Source: Beverwykella pulmonaria (Eukaryota; Ascomycota; Dothideomycetes; Pleosporales; Melanommataceae). Taken from it: a stretch of 64,000 nucleotides of DNA. The stretch covers positions 2,347,144-2,411,143 of the forward strand of contig BCHH01000004.1 of assembly GCA_001599595.1 (NCBI GenBank). Reading direction: 5' to 3'. Below the pieces are notes generated by a model. That model had not been told where the DNA came from, did no database searches, and saw nothing but the letters and a program-made list of their open reading frames with translations. Below are positions 1 to 11,795 of the stretch, one piece after another (the stretch's first letter is position 1; every line of letters begins with the position of its first letter). The translations under genes and the position numbers were made by a program.

Positions 1-192
1 TGAATCAAGCTTGTTTACCTCTGATCCATCTCTTCGTTCCGTTCCCTGCTAGTACTGCTCTCACAAACCCCCATACAAATCAGATACGGATTTGATAATC
101 GATCATCAATTACCAATCAATTTCCAATTCAATTCACCCTCCTCTACCCTATCAAGTCAATCAAATCAATCTGCTACGGGCAGCTTCATCAA

Positions 193-1615
193 TCAAATCA
201 ATTGGATAAGGAATAGTTGATTGAATTGATTGTTGCCAACTCTGTTGTCCATGATAAAATACCCACGCAACACGAACTCCAACCCTAGTTCTTGGTGCAT
301 GAGTGCCATTTGCTCTCCCTTAACAAAAGAAAATGGGATACTGGCAACACTGATTTCATCGTCCCATTCGCCATCCACACTACGAAGCTCTTGCACGCTC
401 CCGGAGGGAGATTGGAAGTAGAGTGTTGTTTCTTGGAACGCAGATTCAAGGAAGGTAGCGACTAGAAGAGTGTGGGATTTCGAAATTGGGGGACACAAGG
501 TGCCATCCACGCAGGAGGACCCTTCACTAATGAACTCTCGGATGGTCAGGCCTTCCGTTTGATAGTAGACATGTACTACGATGCCTTCTTGTCCAGGGTA
601 GGTGATAGCGGTTAACGCCGAGCCGCTGAGAGCCACGAACTGTGTTCTCTTGTCTGTCCACGTATCCTTCGTTTCCGAGTAAGAACATTCGTGAATGACG
701 CCGTATCTTGCTAATTCAATATGTTAGTCATAGAGGTAGATTGGCTAGTGTTTTCTTACATTGATAGTAGATTTTAACTACTGTACCCAATGTTACGGCC
801 ACAAGCTGGGATCCCGGACCAGCAAGTATCTTATTGCCGTTCAATTTACCGCGGTGCCAGCCGCGCTTCCCAAAATAGCAATACTCTTGAATCGTATCTC
901 GATTTGAGACATAGAAAACGCGGATCTGGTCCTCTTAGTTCAGCCAATTCTCGCACCTAGATCAATCTCACTCCAAACGAACCTCTGAGCCATTCCCACG
1001 GCTAACCACAGCTAAAGGCGTTCCGCTCTTCGCATCTTCGATGCCGATGTGCCCCGGAGTGATATACCACTCTCCGTCATCCTTATCCGTTTGGCACACT
1101 TCGCATATATGGCCAGAGGCATCCTGGAAATAGACACGAGTGTTCCATTTCGCCCAATTGGTGAGCGCGATTGCTTTTCGAGGTGGACACTGAACCCCGG
1201 TCATCGGATCTAAATGTGGAAGATTCTCTTCTTCGTCTGAGTCGTATGATTGAAGTGCACAGCTTGGCCCGTAGTCTTCATCTTCAAAATCTTCCTCCGG
1301 CGCACATATAAGTGTTTGATCCATTTCGTTGGGTGTGGGGCCTTTTTGACCTGGATTGATGGGTGACAAGCCCCAGTCGCTATCGTGCGGGTTATACATG
1401 TACACTTTTAGCACATTCCCTAGATTCATAATTATCAGTTCTATCTTTGAGCTTAGAGGCCTTGGTTGCATGTAAGTACCATTCTTTTCATGGAAAACCA
1501 TGTTTCCTTGCACGGTTTGCTGAGCATGGCCATCGAGCACATTGGCTAATCTATTATCGCCCCTGTGCATCTTGTAGGGCTGAACATGCGGACTGGGAAC
1601 CATATTGGAAGACAA
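193..1615 (-). CDS. Fucose-specific lectin-like protein (fungal AAL-type beta-propeller family)
   Basis: Three exons (1615-983, 931-760, 710-193) with introns of 51 and 49 nt encode about 440 residues. The exons sum to a multiple of three and both introns have GT..AG ends. The C-terminal half has repeated blades of the type seen in fungal fucose-binding lectins: hydrophobic strands such as IRVFYVSN and VVKIYYQ, each followed by a charged turn and a tryptophan-containing strand (GWHRGKLN, DGEWYITPG). Family members bind fucosylated glycans and form six-bladed propellers. No signal peptide is seen, so the protein is probably cytoplasmic, as usual in this family. The N-terminal 120 residues are less typical and hold an acidic stretch (EEDFEDEDYG, DSDEEEN). 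The start is the first ATG of the open first exon; an upstream exon cannot be excluded. Confidence 0.7.
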
Positions 1616-2293
1616 CGATTGGAGCTATTATGTCCAGATCTAGGATCATTCAAAGCGTACGCGAGGCTAGAGCGACGATCAGGTATGCATGCGAGGGCTC
1701 ACCAATCCAAGTGGTGGCTAAAACTTCGGAAGATGGATCGGGCACGAATGGAGTGGTACGAATGGGGGGTTTTTATGGATCCTCAGTGCAGATACACGTG
1801 GGTTTCTTTGTCCGTTGGCCGGTCGGATGTGAAAAAAAGTGACTCAGTCAAATAGGTGGTCACAGCCTTGGCGGTATGGGGGATTTAACCCGAAACGGGC
1901 GTGCAGTGTGCTGGCACCAATAGCCCCTGCAGCCATGCAATCGGGGATGAATAATCTCATCGCTGATTCGTTTCGTAGATAATGTTTCTTCTTTTCGTAA
2001 GATGATGGGCTTTCATACACTATTGAACTGAATTCCAAGACTGTCGTTAACCGTGCTTATGGCTTTTGACTACAACTGTCCCGCAATTGCCTATGGTCGT
2101 TATAGCTAAAGTGGACTATTTTGCGTACAACTCAGTACTATCAGTGCTAATAGGTACTATTTCCGTAATGTGCGTGAGATTGTGTGAGTAAAGGATGCAG
2201 AATTCCGTGGACAAACTTCACGGAACGAAGACTCAGCGCTTATACCAATGTGAAAGGCCTCCACCAGTGGTAGAATACTACCAATTATGCTAC
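1616..2293. other. Intergenic region, nothing recognised
   Basis: About 680 bp between the lectin-like gene and the 3' end of the Hsp70-like gene. Short open stretches occur on both strands but none has a supported start, splice pattern or family resemblance. Confidence 0.5.
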
Positions 2294-4648
2294 CTAAGTG
2301 GTACTAAAGTTCACAACCTCAGACCCAAGTAATCTTTTGCCTGATCTCACCTGGAAAACGACAGTTCCTTCCCGCTCTCCTACTAGGACCTCTACCTTCC
2401 AGGGAAACCTTTTGTATCCCTTCACATCTTCCGCTTCAGAAAGGTCATCCTGGTTCAGTTTTACGGTTATTTTATTTGCACGATTTGTAGCTAATACATC
2501 TCAGCATCTTTGCCACAATAGTCTATAGTGTTAAGACAGCTTACCATCATCGACCTTCCTGGGGGGTTGCTTTGCTTTGCTGCAATATATCGACACTAGG
2601 AACTGCAAAGATCTTGGTGAGAGCTCGCTCATGAAACTACTCGTCTCAAACGATGTGCCCGTGGATTTTATCTCCTTTCCCTAGTTTCCAAATTGTCAGT
2701 CGTAAATATTCTCTAATAAGCTTCGCTATATTACAATCTTCAAACTGATATACGCACCATGTTGACGATCCAAGATACGCATCTCTTGCAATAGGGCCTC
2801 TTCCGCTCAGGATCCGACCCGAAATAGTATATTTCATCCTCTCTATCGGTTGTTGGATCGAATCTTAGAACACATCCAATACCGTAATGATTCTGTGTTA
2901 GGCGTTTCGTTACTCTGGTATTACCCAGGCCATAAGCAACAGCACCTTTTGCGACAGCATTCCAACTAATAAGAATTAGCTTCATTGCCAATTGGATCAT
3001 GTTTGATATAAGAAATATGCACCTGTCATCTACTGTTCGGAGTTTGATATCATTGTTCAAACAACACCACTCCTGTAGTATTGACCTTAGATACGGAGAG
3101 TCTCCAAGTCCGCCTACCAGAGCAAGATTCTAAAGCCTGTCAGTTATCCATAAGTAGCAGGAAATTATGTAATTTAGATATTTGGCCTTATCATACCTTG
3201 ACATTACCCCCAGGAAGCTTGTTGGCTTCCTCAAGCTGTTCTGATAAATTCTTCTTGATTTGATCAATGGTGGACTTAAACATCCACTCCATGTGCTCAC
3301 TACACGCCATTAGTTACTCAGCATGAAGGTTATTCTTTCAATTCTCACGCTTTAAGAACAACTCTCCCATCTGTTTTGTATAGCTTCGATCTTTTGCCGT
3401 TTCTCATATCCAGCCTTAAAGACATTGGTGAGCTGGAACCTTCCTTTCCAAATGCTCGTTTGTGATTCTCAAAGTCCTGCATAAATTGCGAGTTGGTCTG
3501 TTTCAGTGGACCTAAGTTGTTAAATTCAGGATGGTTCATTGCCATCAGCTCATGCAGTCTTCTATCAATGTGTGCAGCTCCAATCTTTGGACCTGGTATC
3601 ATTAATAGCCTCCTAACAATCTTGCTCTTCATCACGGCACTGCACTACTGAGGGTGAGAAGGTGCTGCTCGTACCTTGTGCAACCGTTATTTGCTCCAAC
3701 TCGAGAGTGTCCTTGATTTGACCCAACTTGTAAACTGCAATATCCTAATAAATTTAAGCCGACTGAGAAGATATCCTAGTAAATACAACTTACGACTTGA
3801 CCACCTCCGCAGTCACATACTAATATCTTGTCCCCAGGCTATCGAAGCAGCATAATGAGCCTTCTTTGAAAAGATAACAACTATTCCCTAGACACATACC
3901 TTTACTTCATCCTTGGGGTCAACGATAGTCTCACGAAGATTCGCCGTAAGTCCCGCCACAGACTCTTCCACCAACCCGAAGAAGTTCTGAGCTCCATTAT
4001 CTGCAAACCCCGCCGCTCTCGCCAGGTCTTCCGCAAAACCTGCCTGTATTGCCGCCTCTTTCGCTAGTTTCGCGACAGCGTGCTGAGCTTCGTCTCCTGA
4101 AGCAATCGGCTTCGATATCCAGAACTCCACGCGGGTCACCTCCATTACAACCTTCTTGAACTTCTTTTCCAAAAATTCCCTTGTGTACGCCAACACCTTG
4201 ACCAAATACTCCCGCGTGACAGCTTTAATTTCCGTCCCCTCTGGTAGTCGAAAATATCCGTTCTCGAGTTTTTCCCCATGGCTTTTTTTGTCATATTCGG
4301 CTGGTGGAGCGTTCTTGTCGAGATGGAGTTTCATGAAGGAGTAGCGATTCTGCATTTCAGGCGTAACCTGATAACCCCAGAAGGGGTTCTCATCTTTGTA
4401 TGCGAAAATGGATGGGACTTGTTTTTCGTTTACTAGAGACCCGGGTTCGGGGCCTGGCCATTGGTTTACGGTGAAGATACGTCTGTCTCCTGAGAATGCG
4501 TATGCTACGCCTGTGGAAATTGGTACATGTCAGTAACCTGAAAGAGAGCTAACAAAATAATATAGGATTTCAACAGCGTACCCGTGTAAGTGGTTCCAAA
4601 ATCAAGACCAATAACAAGGTGACGTCGTTTCCGATCATTTATTCCCAT
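2294..4648 (-). CDS. Divergent Hsp70-like ATPase (actin/Hsp70 fold, HSPA12-like)
   Basis: Ten exons give 595 residues: 4648-4582, 4510-3900, 3838-3794, 3744-3675, 3592-3349, 3299-3197, 3129-3023, 2965-2758, 2680-2545 and 2490-2294. All nine introns (49-82 nt) have GT..AG ends and the exons sum to 1788 nt. The phosphate-1 motif GLDFGTTYTG is near residue 13, the phosphate-2 motif CDCGGGQVD near 234 and the adenosine motif LVGGLGDSP near 385. This is the order of an Hsp70/actin nucleotide-binding domain. The protein ends after a short beta-rich segment and lacks the normal Hsp70 substrate lid. Such Hsp70-like proteins are numerous in filamentous ascomycetes and mostly uncharacterised. It is divergent from the coiled-coil gene that follows. 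The C-terminal exon boundaries are inferred from splice signals and family pattern only. Confidence 0.85.
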
Positions 4649-5384
4649 AGCTATTAGGATGTATAGACCTCTTGTGCTTCAGTTTGCAGTCGGTGTTTTT
4701 GAGGTTCTATGAAATGACGCCAAGATTCTAATCGTCACGGGTGAGTGAGTTGGCCTCAGCCTTGCCGTAAGGCTGTCTGCTACGTGTCAGCCTGCTGCGT
4801 GTTCGACAGGGATTATGTCTTTCGGGCACACCTGCAGCTACATTCGCTTGACCTTGAAGAAGATATTTCTCATGGACAGCTCTAGACTCTTGGATACTTG
4901 CTAGAACCGGATCCAATTCGCTGCCACGGGGTTTGGTATTGTGTAGCGGTATTCTTCAGCCTTCCGATGAGCTGAAAATGGTGACCCGCAGGAAAGACGC
5001 GTAGGGTGAAGACCAATTCATCACCGGATGAGTACTAGGCCGCTTAAAAGACAAGACAACATCGTATGGCGTTATGAGTTTTGGTTCCTATCACTGGTGA
5101 GCTCGGGTTCAACAACCATATCCATACCATAAAGAAGGCGGCAACTCTTTTGGAGTGGACTGCCAGCAAAAGCATCCGGAGGCAGAGCATAATACGTTCG
5201 GATATTGGCTGTATAGATTCTTGTGGCTTATGTGCATGTAGGTAGCAATGAAAAATAAGCCCGTAGATAATTAAAACGCGGGAGAGGTAGTACCCAAGTT
5301 GTGATTGCACACAATAGGAAACGAACTCGAAAAACTCCCAAAACTAGCAAACAAGCGCCCGAGTTCAAAAACTCGCAAGTAAGT
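4649..5384. other. Divergent intergenic region, Hsp70-like / coiled-coil genes
   Basis: 736 bp separate the start codons of two divergently transcribed genes and must contain both promoters. A minus-strand reading frame at 4728-4916 has no recognisable content. No specific regulatory site could be assigned. Confidence 0.4.
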
Positions 5385-8300
5385 ATGGCAGAAAGTGGTG
5401 TCCAGGCCGCAGGCTCCCAATCAGGACGCTGGCAGGATTTGCTCAGCAAACTCCAGCTGGAACTAGAGGATAAGGACCGATTCGCAACCGAAATTTCTCG
5501 CCTCAGGGAGGAGATCAGAGTCGAGAAATTGAAAATTGAAGAGCAGGAGAAAACCCACAGCAGCTTGAGAAGGGAGAATGGCCGTCTAACGACCGAACTT
5601 TCTGACCTCAAAGAAACCCTCACGGGTAAAATTCAGGTCCTAGAGATTCAGATCAGTGAGATGAAGCGAGAAGTCAAAGAGCAGGAAGAGAACCACAACA
5701 AGCTCGAAGAAGAGAAGACAGAGCTTTCCCAAAAACTAGCAACGGCACAAGAGCAGGTGCAACAAGCAGAGTCAGGGCTTCAGGACGAGAAGACGAAATA
5801 TTTGCAGGAGTTGGCAAGGGTGCGAGATGAGGTACAGCAAGCGAAATCTAAGGTCCAAGATGAGACGACAACGCACTCCCAGGAGCTGGAAAAGGCAAGG
5901 AAGCAAGCACAGCAAGCAGAGTTAAGGCTTCAGGACGAAAAAAAGAAACATTTACAAGAGTTGGCAATGGCGCGAGATGAAGTACAGCAAGCGCAATCTA
6001 AGGTCCAGGACGAGACGACAACCACTCCCTGGAGGTGGAAATGACAAGGAAGGAAGCACAGCAAGCAGAGTTAAAACTTCAGGACGAAAAGTCGAAATAT
6101 TCACAAGAGTTGGCAATGGCGCGAGATGAAGTACAGCAAGCGAAATCTAAGGTCCAAGACGAGAGGACAAAGCACGCCCAGGAGTTGGAAAAGACAAGGA
6201 CGCAAGCACAGCAAGCAGAGTTAAAACTTCAGGAAGAAAAGACGAAACATTCACAAGAGTTGGCAATGGCGCGAGATGAGGCACAGCAAGCAGAGTTAAA
6301 ACTTCAGGACGAAAAGACGAAATATTCACAAGAGTTGGCAATGGCGCGAGATGAGGTACAGCAGGCGAAATCTAAGATCCAAGACGAGAAAACAAAGCAC
6401 ACCCAGGAGTTGGAAAAGACACTGAAACAAGCACAACAAGCAGAGTCTGAGGCCCACGACATCAAGAAACAACTGGATCAGTTACGACAGGAAAAAGATG
6501 AATATGAGGGAAAATACAACACTTTCCACCAGAAGGGCGAGAGTCGATCCAGCCTTAAGGAACTGCCCGAGGAAGATACTAACAGACAGTATCAATGGAA
6601 ATCGGAACCCGAAAAACAGATCCAAGCCCCGCAACAAAACCCCAAAAATGAAGCCCAAATAGGGAAAGAAGTCAGAGGGAATGCCCATCCCTTACAAATC
6701 CAAATGGAGAGGGTGGCTAACTGGGGAGCAAATTCAAAACAGAAGATCCGGGCCATTGAGCGACAACCTCGAGATCCTGGGATCATAGAAACGGGGCTCA
6801 ATGACAAAACAAGAGACTACCAAAGGGGTAAAGTTCTGCCCAGCGAAATTCGAAAGACGAACAAAAATAAGACTCTAAGGAAAACCCACGATACTGATTC
6901 CAAAGTAAAGAATCAACTTAGCGTGCCGCTTACGACGTACGAAATGGAGCCTACGATTGATGGTGAAAGTCCGATAGGATTTTCTGGACAATTAGCAAAC
7001 TCGAGAAACGAAAATCAAATATTAATGGAGGAGGTGGAAAAGGCGTCTCGGGATTTGAAGAAAGCTGAGGACGAACTCAAGATATTCAAAGAGCTCCTGA
7101 AAAAGGCTGCGGAAGAGAGGAATGAGATTAATGATCGCACATTGCGTCTTCAGCAACAAAACTCTCTCATTCAAAAGCAACTTGCCACTGGTGAGAAAAG
7201 GCTTCAAGATATTATCAAAGTTAAAGATGATAAAGAGAATGAAATTCAGAAGAGAAATGTCATTATTCGCAACAGAGAAGCCGATATTCGGGCAAGAGAT
7301 GATGAAATAGGAAGATTCGATCAAAGGCGCGCCGAGGATGAAATATTACGCCAATCCCGAACCGAAGCCGTGGAACAAGAACTCGAGAAAGCCAAAGAAA
7401 AATGCAACAAGCTGAAAGAAGAGTTAGCTGAATATCAGAACAAATTTGAAAACTTGGAGGAAGAGCTTAGGCAAAGTAAAGAAGATCTTCGTAAGGAGCA
7501 GCTTAAGAATGTCACCGACTTCTCATCAGGAACTCGTATTTCAGCGTTACAAGAGGAAGTCGAAGAGCATAAGAACAGATTGAAGGAAGCAAAGGCACAC
7601 ATTGACGAACAAGAGAAACGGGTAAAGGAAGCTCAAGAAGCAGCCGTCGAATTGCTCAAGGCTCGAGAGGATCTCCGATATGACGTCATACCTGACAGCC
7701 TTGCTCGCGCACAGCTGTATGGTGTCTTGGAATATGGCCCTGGAGAATGGGCTCGCAAGTATGCGGCCAGTGCCTTCCACAGCGCGAGTACGAATTACAG
7801 TCCTGTCAATTCATTGGCCGTGTGGAGGAAAGTTATTGGGATGGGAAGAGACCCAGAGGAAATATTTAGGCGATATAACAAGCCACGGATCGTCCTAGCT
7901 GCATTGCTTACGCACTTCCTTGTTGAGAATGTGCTATCCCAGCCTTTCCTTCGGCTGCAGATCCCCGATAGGAAGCCGACAGACAGGTCATTTGCAGCCG
8001 ATGTATCTGCTCTTTATGAAGAATTGCTTGAAGGTGAGTAGTGCTAGTGTATGCTTGATGTGTTGTTTCTTGAGTGAATTTAGCTAACGGGTCACCTTAT
8101 ATCAGCGGACAAAAAGGGTGCCTGTTCATGGCGCTCACAGACACTAGAAATGCTGTCTCAGCGAGACAAGAAGAGAAATCGGGATCGCAATATACTCCAA
8201 ACGATCGGAGGGGTGGAGCAATTCCAATTTCCCTTGTCCGAGGAACTGGCCAAAGACTTCATCACAGGAGCGGCTGGAACCTTCTTGCACACCTCAACTG

Positions 8301-8701
8301 CCATGGATGAACAATATAAGAGCCTGGCTGACCTGATCAAGCAGACTGCATGGGTATCGGCTTTGCTATGGAAGCAGCGGGTGAATCTCAGCTTCGCATA
8401 TTATGATGACTTGAGCAATATTGAGTATTCGCCTGGCATGAAAAACGTAAAGACGTATCGAGAGCAAGAATTTCCTGATATACTTCCTCGGGAGAACGCG
8501 AAGGTGGACATGGTCGTGGAACCGGGTGTCATGGCGTCATGGAAGGAGGATGGTGAGGAGTACAATAAGGTTTGGGGACAGCCTCTTGTGCTGTGGAGAA
8601 ATGTTGGCGGACAGGAAGACAGGGTGCTAAATAACATGGATGATAGTGAGTCGGATACTGAGGAAGAGGACGTACAATTCCCAGACTCCGATGACGAATA
8701 A
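5385..8701 (+). CDS. Long coiled-coil protein with 25-residue tandem repeats; one apparent frameshift
   Basis: The first in-frame ATG is at 5385. Exon 1 runs to 8033, an intron spans 8034-8105 (GTGAGT..CAG), and exon 2 runs to the stop at 8701. Residues from about 20 to 770 are almost entirely heptad/hendecad coiled coil rich in E, K and Q. Near 6021-6024 the frame shifts by one base inside a repeat unit. Compared with the sister unit (5874 region), a G is missing between 'gacaac' and 'cactccc'. Adding one base makes the exons sum to 3246 nt, about 1081 residues. After the coil comes a compact predicted-helical C-terminal domain (PDSLARAQLYGVLEYGPGEW, then FRRYNKPRIVLAALLTHFLV), then an acidic tail (DSESDTEEEDVQFPDSDDE). 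I do not recognise the C-terminal domain. The gene may be a recent pseudogene, or the missing base a sequencing error in repetitive DNA. Confidence 0.75.
5757..6505 (+). repeat. 75-bp coding tandem repeat, about 10 units
   Basis: Ten successive units of 25 codons, each starting [VA]QQA and carrying a LQDE/VQDE core. Two alternating subtypes are visible: one ending QELAMARDE, the other ending QELEKxRxQ. In the 7th and 8th units the alternation breaks and two QELAMARDE-type units sit side by side, indicating unit duplication. Nucleotide similarity between units is high, consistent with recent expansion. Confidence 0.85.
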
Positions 8702-8841
8702 GGTTACAACATTCCCTAAGAAGTGCGAGTCTAAATAATGACAAGACCGAGGTAGAATATCTTTTTAAGCGGACTCAAAATGCAAAGCCCCCTCCTTAAT
8801 GCAAGAAAATATTTTTACAATGTATTGTCCCAAGTCATCAG

Positions 8842-11795
8842 TCATGCTGCGCCCGAAGAGACAAGTAGATCCACCACAGCATCGTGACCTCTTTCAGTGG
8901 CTTGCCACAAAGCCGTGTTCCCATTGTACTTATCTATCGAATCGATATCAATGTCATCGCGCTGTAATAAATGTTGAACGATGGTCGCGTTGCACCGATC
9001 TGCCGCTTGATACAGAGGTGATCGTCCACAGTATTTGTCCCGCACATTGACATCAACATCTCTTCTTTGCAACAAAAGCCGCACGACTTCTTCATGTCCC
9101 CTATCTACGGCCTGCCAGAGGGGCGTGTGACCGTAAGTTTTATCCTTGGAATTTGTATCAATATCTGCGCGACAGAGTAGGAGTTGAACGATGGCGTTAT
9201 ACCCGTTGTCGGCAGCATGCCATAACGGAGTCTGGCCGTAGTACTTGTCTTTTGCATTCACATCGATGTTGCTATGGTGCAGCAAATGCTCCACAGCCTT
9301 TTCGTGTCCGTGCGCGGCTGCATGTGATAATGGTGTCAGATCTTCCATATCCCTGACGTTGATGTCCACCTCATTCGCCTCCGCTAGCTGAAGGACTACC
9401 GAAGCGTGCCCATTCTCTGCAGCGAGAGATAAAGCGGTTCGGCCCAATGAGTCTTTCGAGTTGGCGTTGATGCTTTCCGACTCTAGCAGGTAACGGACGA
9501 GAGTGCTTAAGCCGAATGATGCCGCAACGTGCATTCCTGTCATAAACATGGGAGTCTCCTGACTCCCCTGAATGGGTCCAGTGAAGTAGTGCATTACCTG
9601 GATAGCCGCGAACATATTCGATTCCGTGCTAAAAAATCTCATCGCGAGGTCTTTCACTGCCTCTTCTGCGTCCCCACGAGCGTGGTCCCCCCAATGCTGG
9701 GCAGCATATTCAAGCAAAGGATATTGATTGAGTCGATCTTCAATCTCTTCATTGGATTTACAGACCGCCGTGAAATCGTCAAATGATAAGTATGTTAGGC
9801 ATATTGTGGTAATCGAAACCTGGGCGTACGGGAAGCGTGACATACGCATATTCTCGAAGTATTCCTGCGTAGTGTGGTGGACCAGACGAATGATTTGACT
9901 CTCTTGATCAACTGTTACTAGTCCGACACATACGGACAATATAAGATCTTCATCAGGAATCCCCGTTTCATCGAAACAAGTATCTCTCGGCTCAACAGCT
10001 ACCGCGTGTTGGAGTTTAAGGAGTGTTAGCGGCCGGAGTGCGTGCGAAATCCAGCAGAGAACCTTTTCGGCCAACAAGACATCCTCTTCGCTCTGACTCC
10101 AGATTCTGTGCATAGCATCGTCGTATGTGTAATTCAGTTCTCTAGGGAGTGCCGTAAGCGCATTTCGAATGTCTCTCCGGTTATTCTTCCTCGCTACTGC
10201 GTTCATTTGTAGTTGAGCCAGGAGAAACCTGCGAGGTTAGCACATGCTACTAAATCACAGGCCATGATGCAATTCACTTACATTCCTTTCGCATTTTCAA
10301 CAATTTTTTCGACTATAGTTTCGCCCAAAACTGCATCTGAAGCAAGAAGCCGTTTTAGACGGCGTTCCGTTATAAGCCTACTATTCAGATATCTCCTTAT
10401 ATCTAGGTCCGCAGCTCGAATATCTAGGCGGTTGGCTCCAGGAAATTCAAATTCAATCGTCAATGTAGGCCTAGAGGTTATCAAAAGATTAACGAAAGGT
10501 TGTAGTCGTTGTAATTCGGCAAGAAACTCATCTCGTGTCTTCTCGGAACACTCGTCTAAGGCATCAACAAGAATGAAAACTCGCGAGAAACGGCGAATTT
10601 GCATTTCAAGGAGCATACTCCATTCTTCAGCCGATGGCCTCGTTAGATGCTGCGTATGCTGGTGAAAGAGCGCAGAGATTTCATCCGGAATGAAAGCGTC
10701 CTTGAGTATTAACTGTTGTAACAGGCTAGTGACAAGGCTGACTGAGGTTTGCTCTGCCTGTTCTTTGTAGTCGAAATAGATGTATGCAATGGCGTCGTGG
10801 TCGAGTGCACGATTTCGCTTGAGGTAATCAACCACAAGTGACCTAAACATTATCAGAACTGGTTCCGGCGGAGAAGCAGTGTGGTAAGGGATATACGTAC
10901 GTTATGATTGTTTTCCCTGCACCAGCTACGGAGTTGATTAGAACCCAAAACCTTGCCATAACATTTATACAATGGGAATACATACGCACTCCTGGGCACC
11001 ATAAAATACCGGAATCTCTTCCCATCCAAGCCTTAAATTCGTCATGGTTCAAGAACCATTCCCCAGTGCCCTTCTCACATCTTGCAAAGAAATCACGTTG
11101 TTTCGTAGAAGGATCTAGGTCTGATATCCATGCGATTACATCTTGACGCTCGCGACCTGTGGAGTTGGAACCGCAGTCGTAAGCATATTAAGAAACCAGA
11201 CGATGGGTGTTACTGAATACCTCTTCGGTCCTTCACTAAGCCATCCTTCAATTGATCAAGATCACCAAGGTCATTTAGTGTGCGATGTTTCAGATCCTTA
11301 AGATCGCTCTTTATTTCAAGGGACAAGTTACTGATCATCATTAGTGGGTTCATTAACATCCCTAGAACACACATACAAATGATCCTCCTGCCGAGAAACA
11401 CTGATTAAAGCTTTCAAACGCTCAGTCCTGGAGATGAATTTGTTGATATAAAGTTGGTCAAGTGTCCAAACAAGAGCCTTTCCAAATTTTCTTAGTCCAG
11501 TCTGTGGTTTTAATCTGCGCATTAACTCTTCCAGCTCATCTCTGAACTGTTCTAACGGCCCATCTGTTGCAGCCAAAAGCTGAACGGAAGAGTACCATGG
11601 ATCGTCTGTCGAATATTCCTCCACTTTGTATCTAAAATCTGTGAGAAACGCTAATAGGCTGGCACACTCTCGTGCTAGCCTCGCCCTATCCTTCGGGGCC
11701 TCCTTGACGTCATTGATATACCCAACAACTTTTACCACGGCTTCGATGATCTGAACGACACTGGCGACGAGTCCAACCGTTGATATTGGATCCAT
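8842..11795 (-). CDS. NLR-1: SesA/HeLo-like domain - NACHT - ankyrin repeats (STAND protein)
   Basis: Six exons (11795-11377, 11330-11221, 11156-10986, 10925-10901, 10842-10282, 10228-8842) sum to 2673 nt, 890 residues. Residues 1-130 form a helical N domain starting MDPISTVGLVASVVQIIEAV with a KEAPKDRARLARE segment, resembling SesA/HeLo-like N domains of fungal STAND proteins. The NACHT P-loop GVPGAGKT (about residue 232) is rebuilt across an intron, and Walker B VFILVDALDE is near 330. A winged-helix-like region follows, then ankyrin repeats from about 660 to the end. The last four repeats are 35-residue units with near-identical cores (DKxxGxxxLxxAxxRG). The family senses non-self or effector signals and triggers regulated cell death. 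It is head-to-head with the amyloid-motif candidate at 12.5 kb. Exon 4 is only 25 nt. Confidence 0.9.

Noticed and set aside
1447..1855. Plus-strand open frames over the start of the lectin-like gene
   Set aside because: They lie opposite a well-supported spliced gene and have no family features.
1844..2038. Minus-strand 64-codon frame
   Set aside because: Composition looks protein-like but there is no extension, splice signal or recognisable motif.
2298..2837. Small frames on both strands around 2.3-2.8 kb
   Set aside because: They are explained by the last exons of the Hsp70-like gene on the minus strand once splice sites are applied.
6147..7324. Minus-strand frames opposite the coiled-coil gene
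   Set aside because: They mirror the repeat structure of the plus-strand gene and are antisense shadows.
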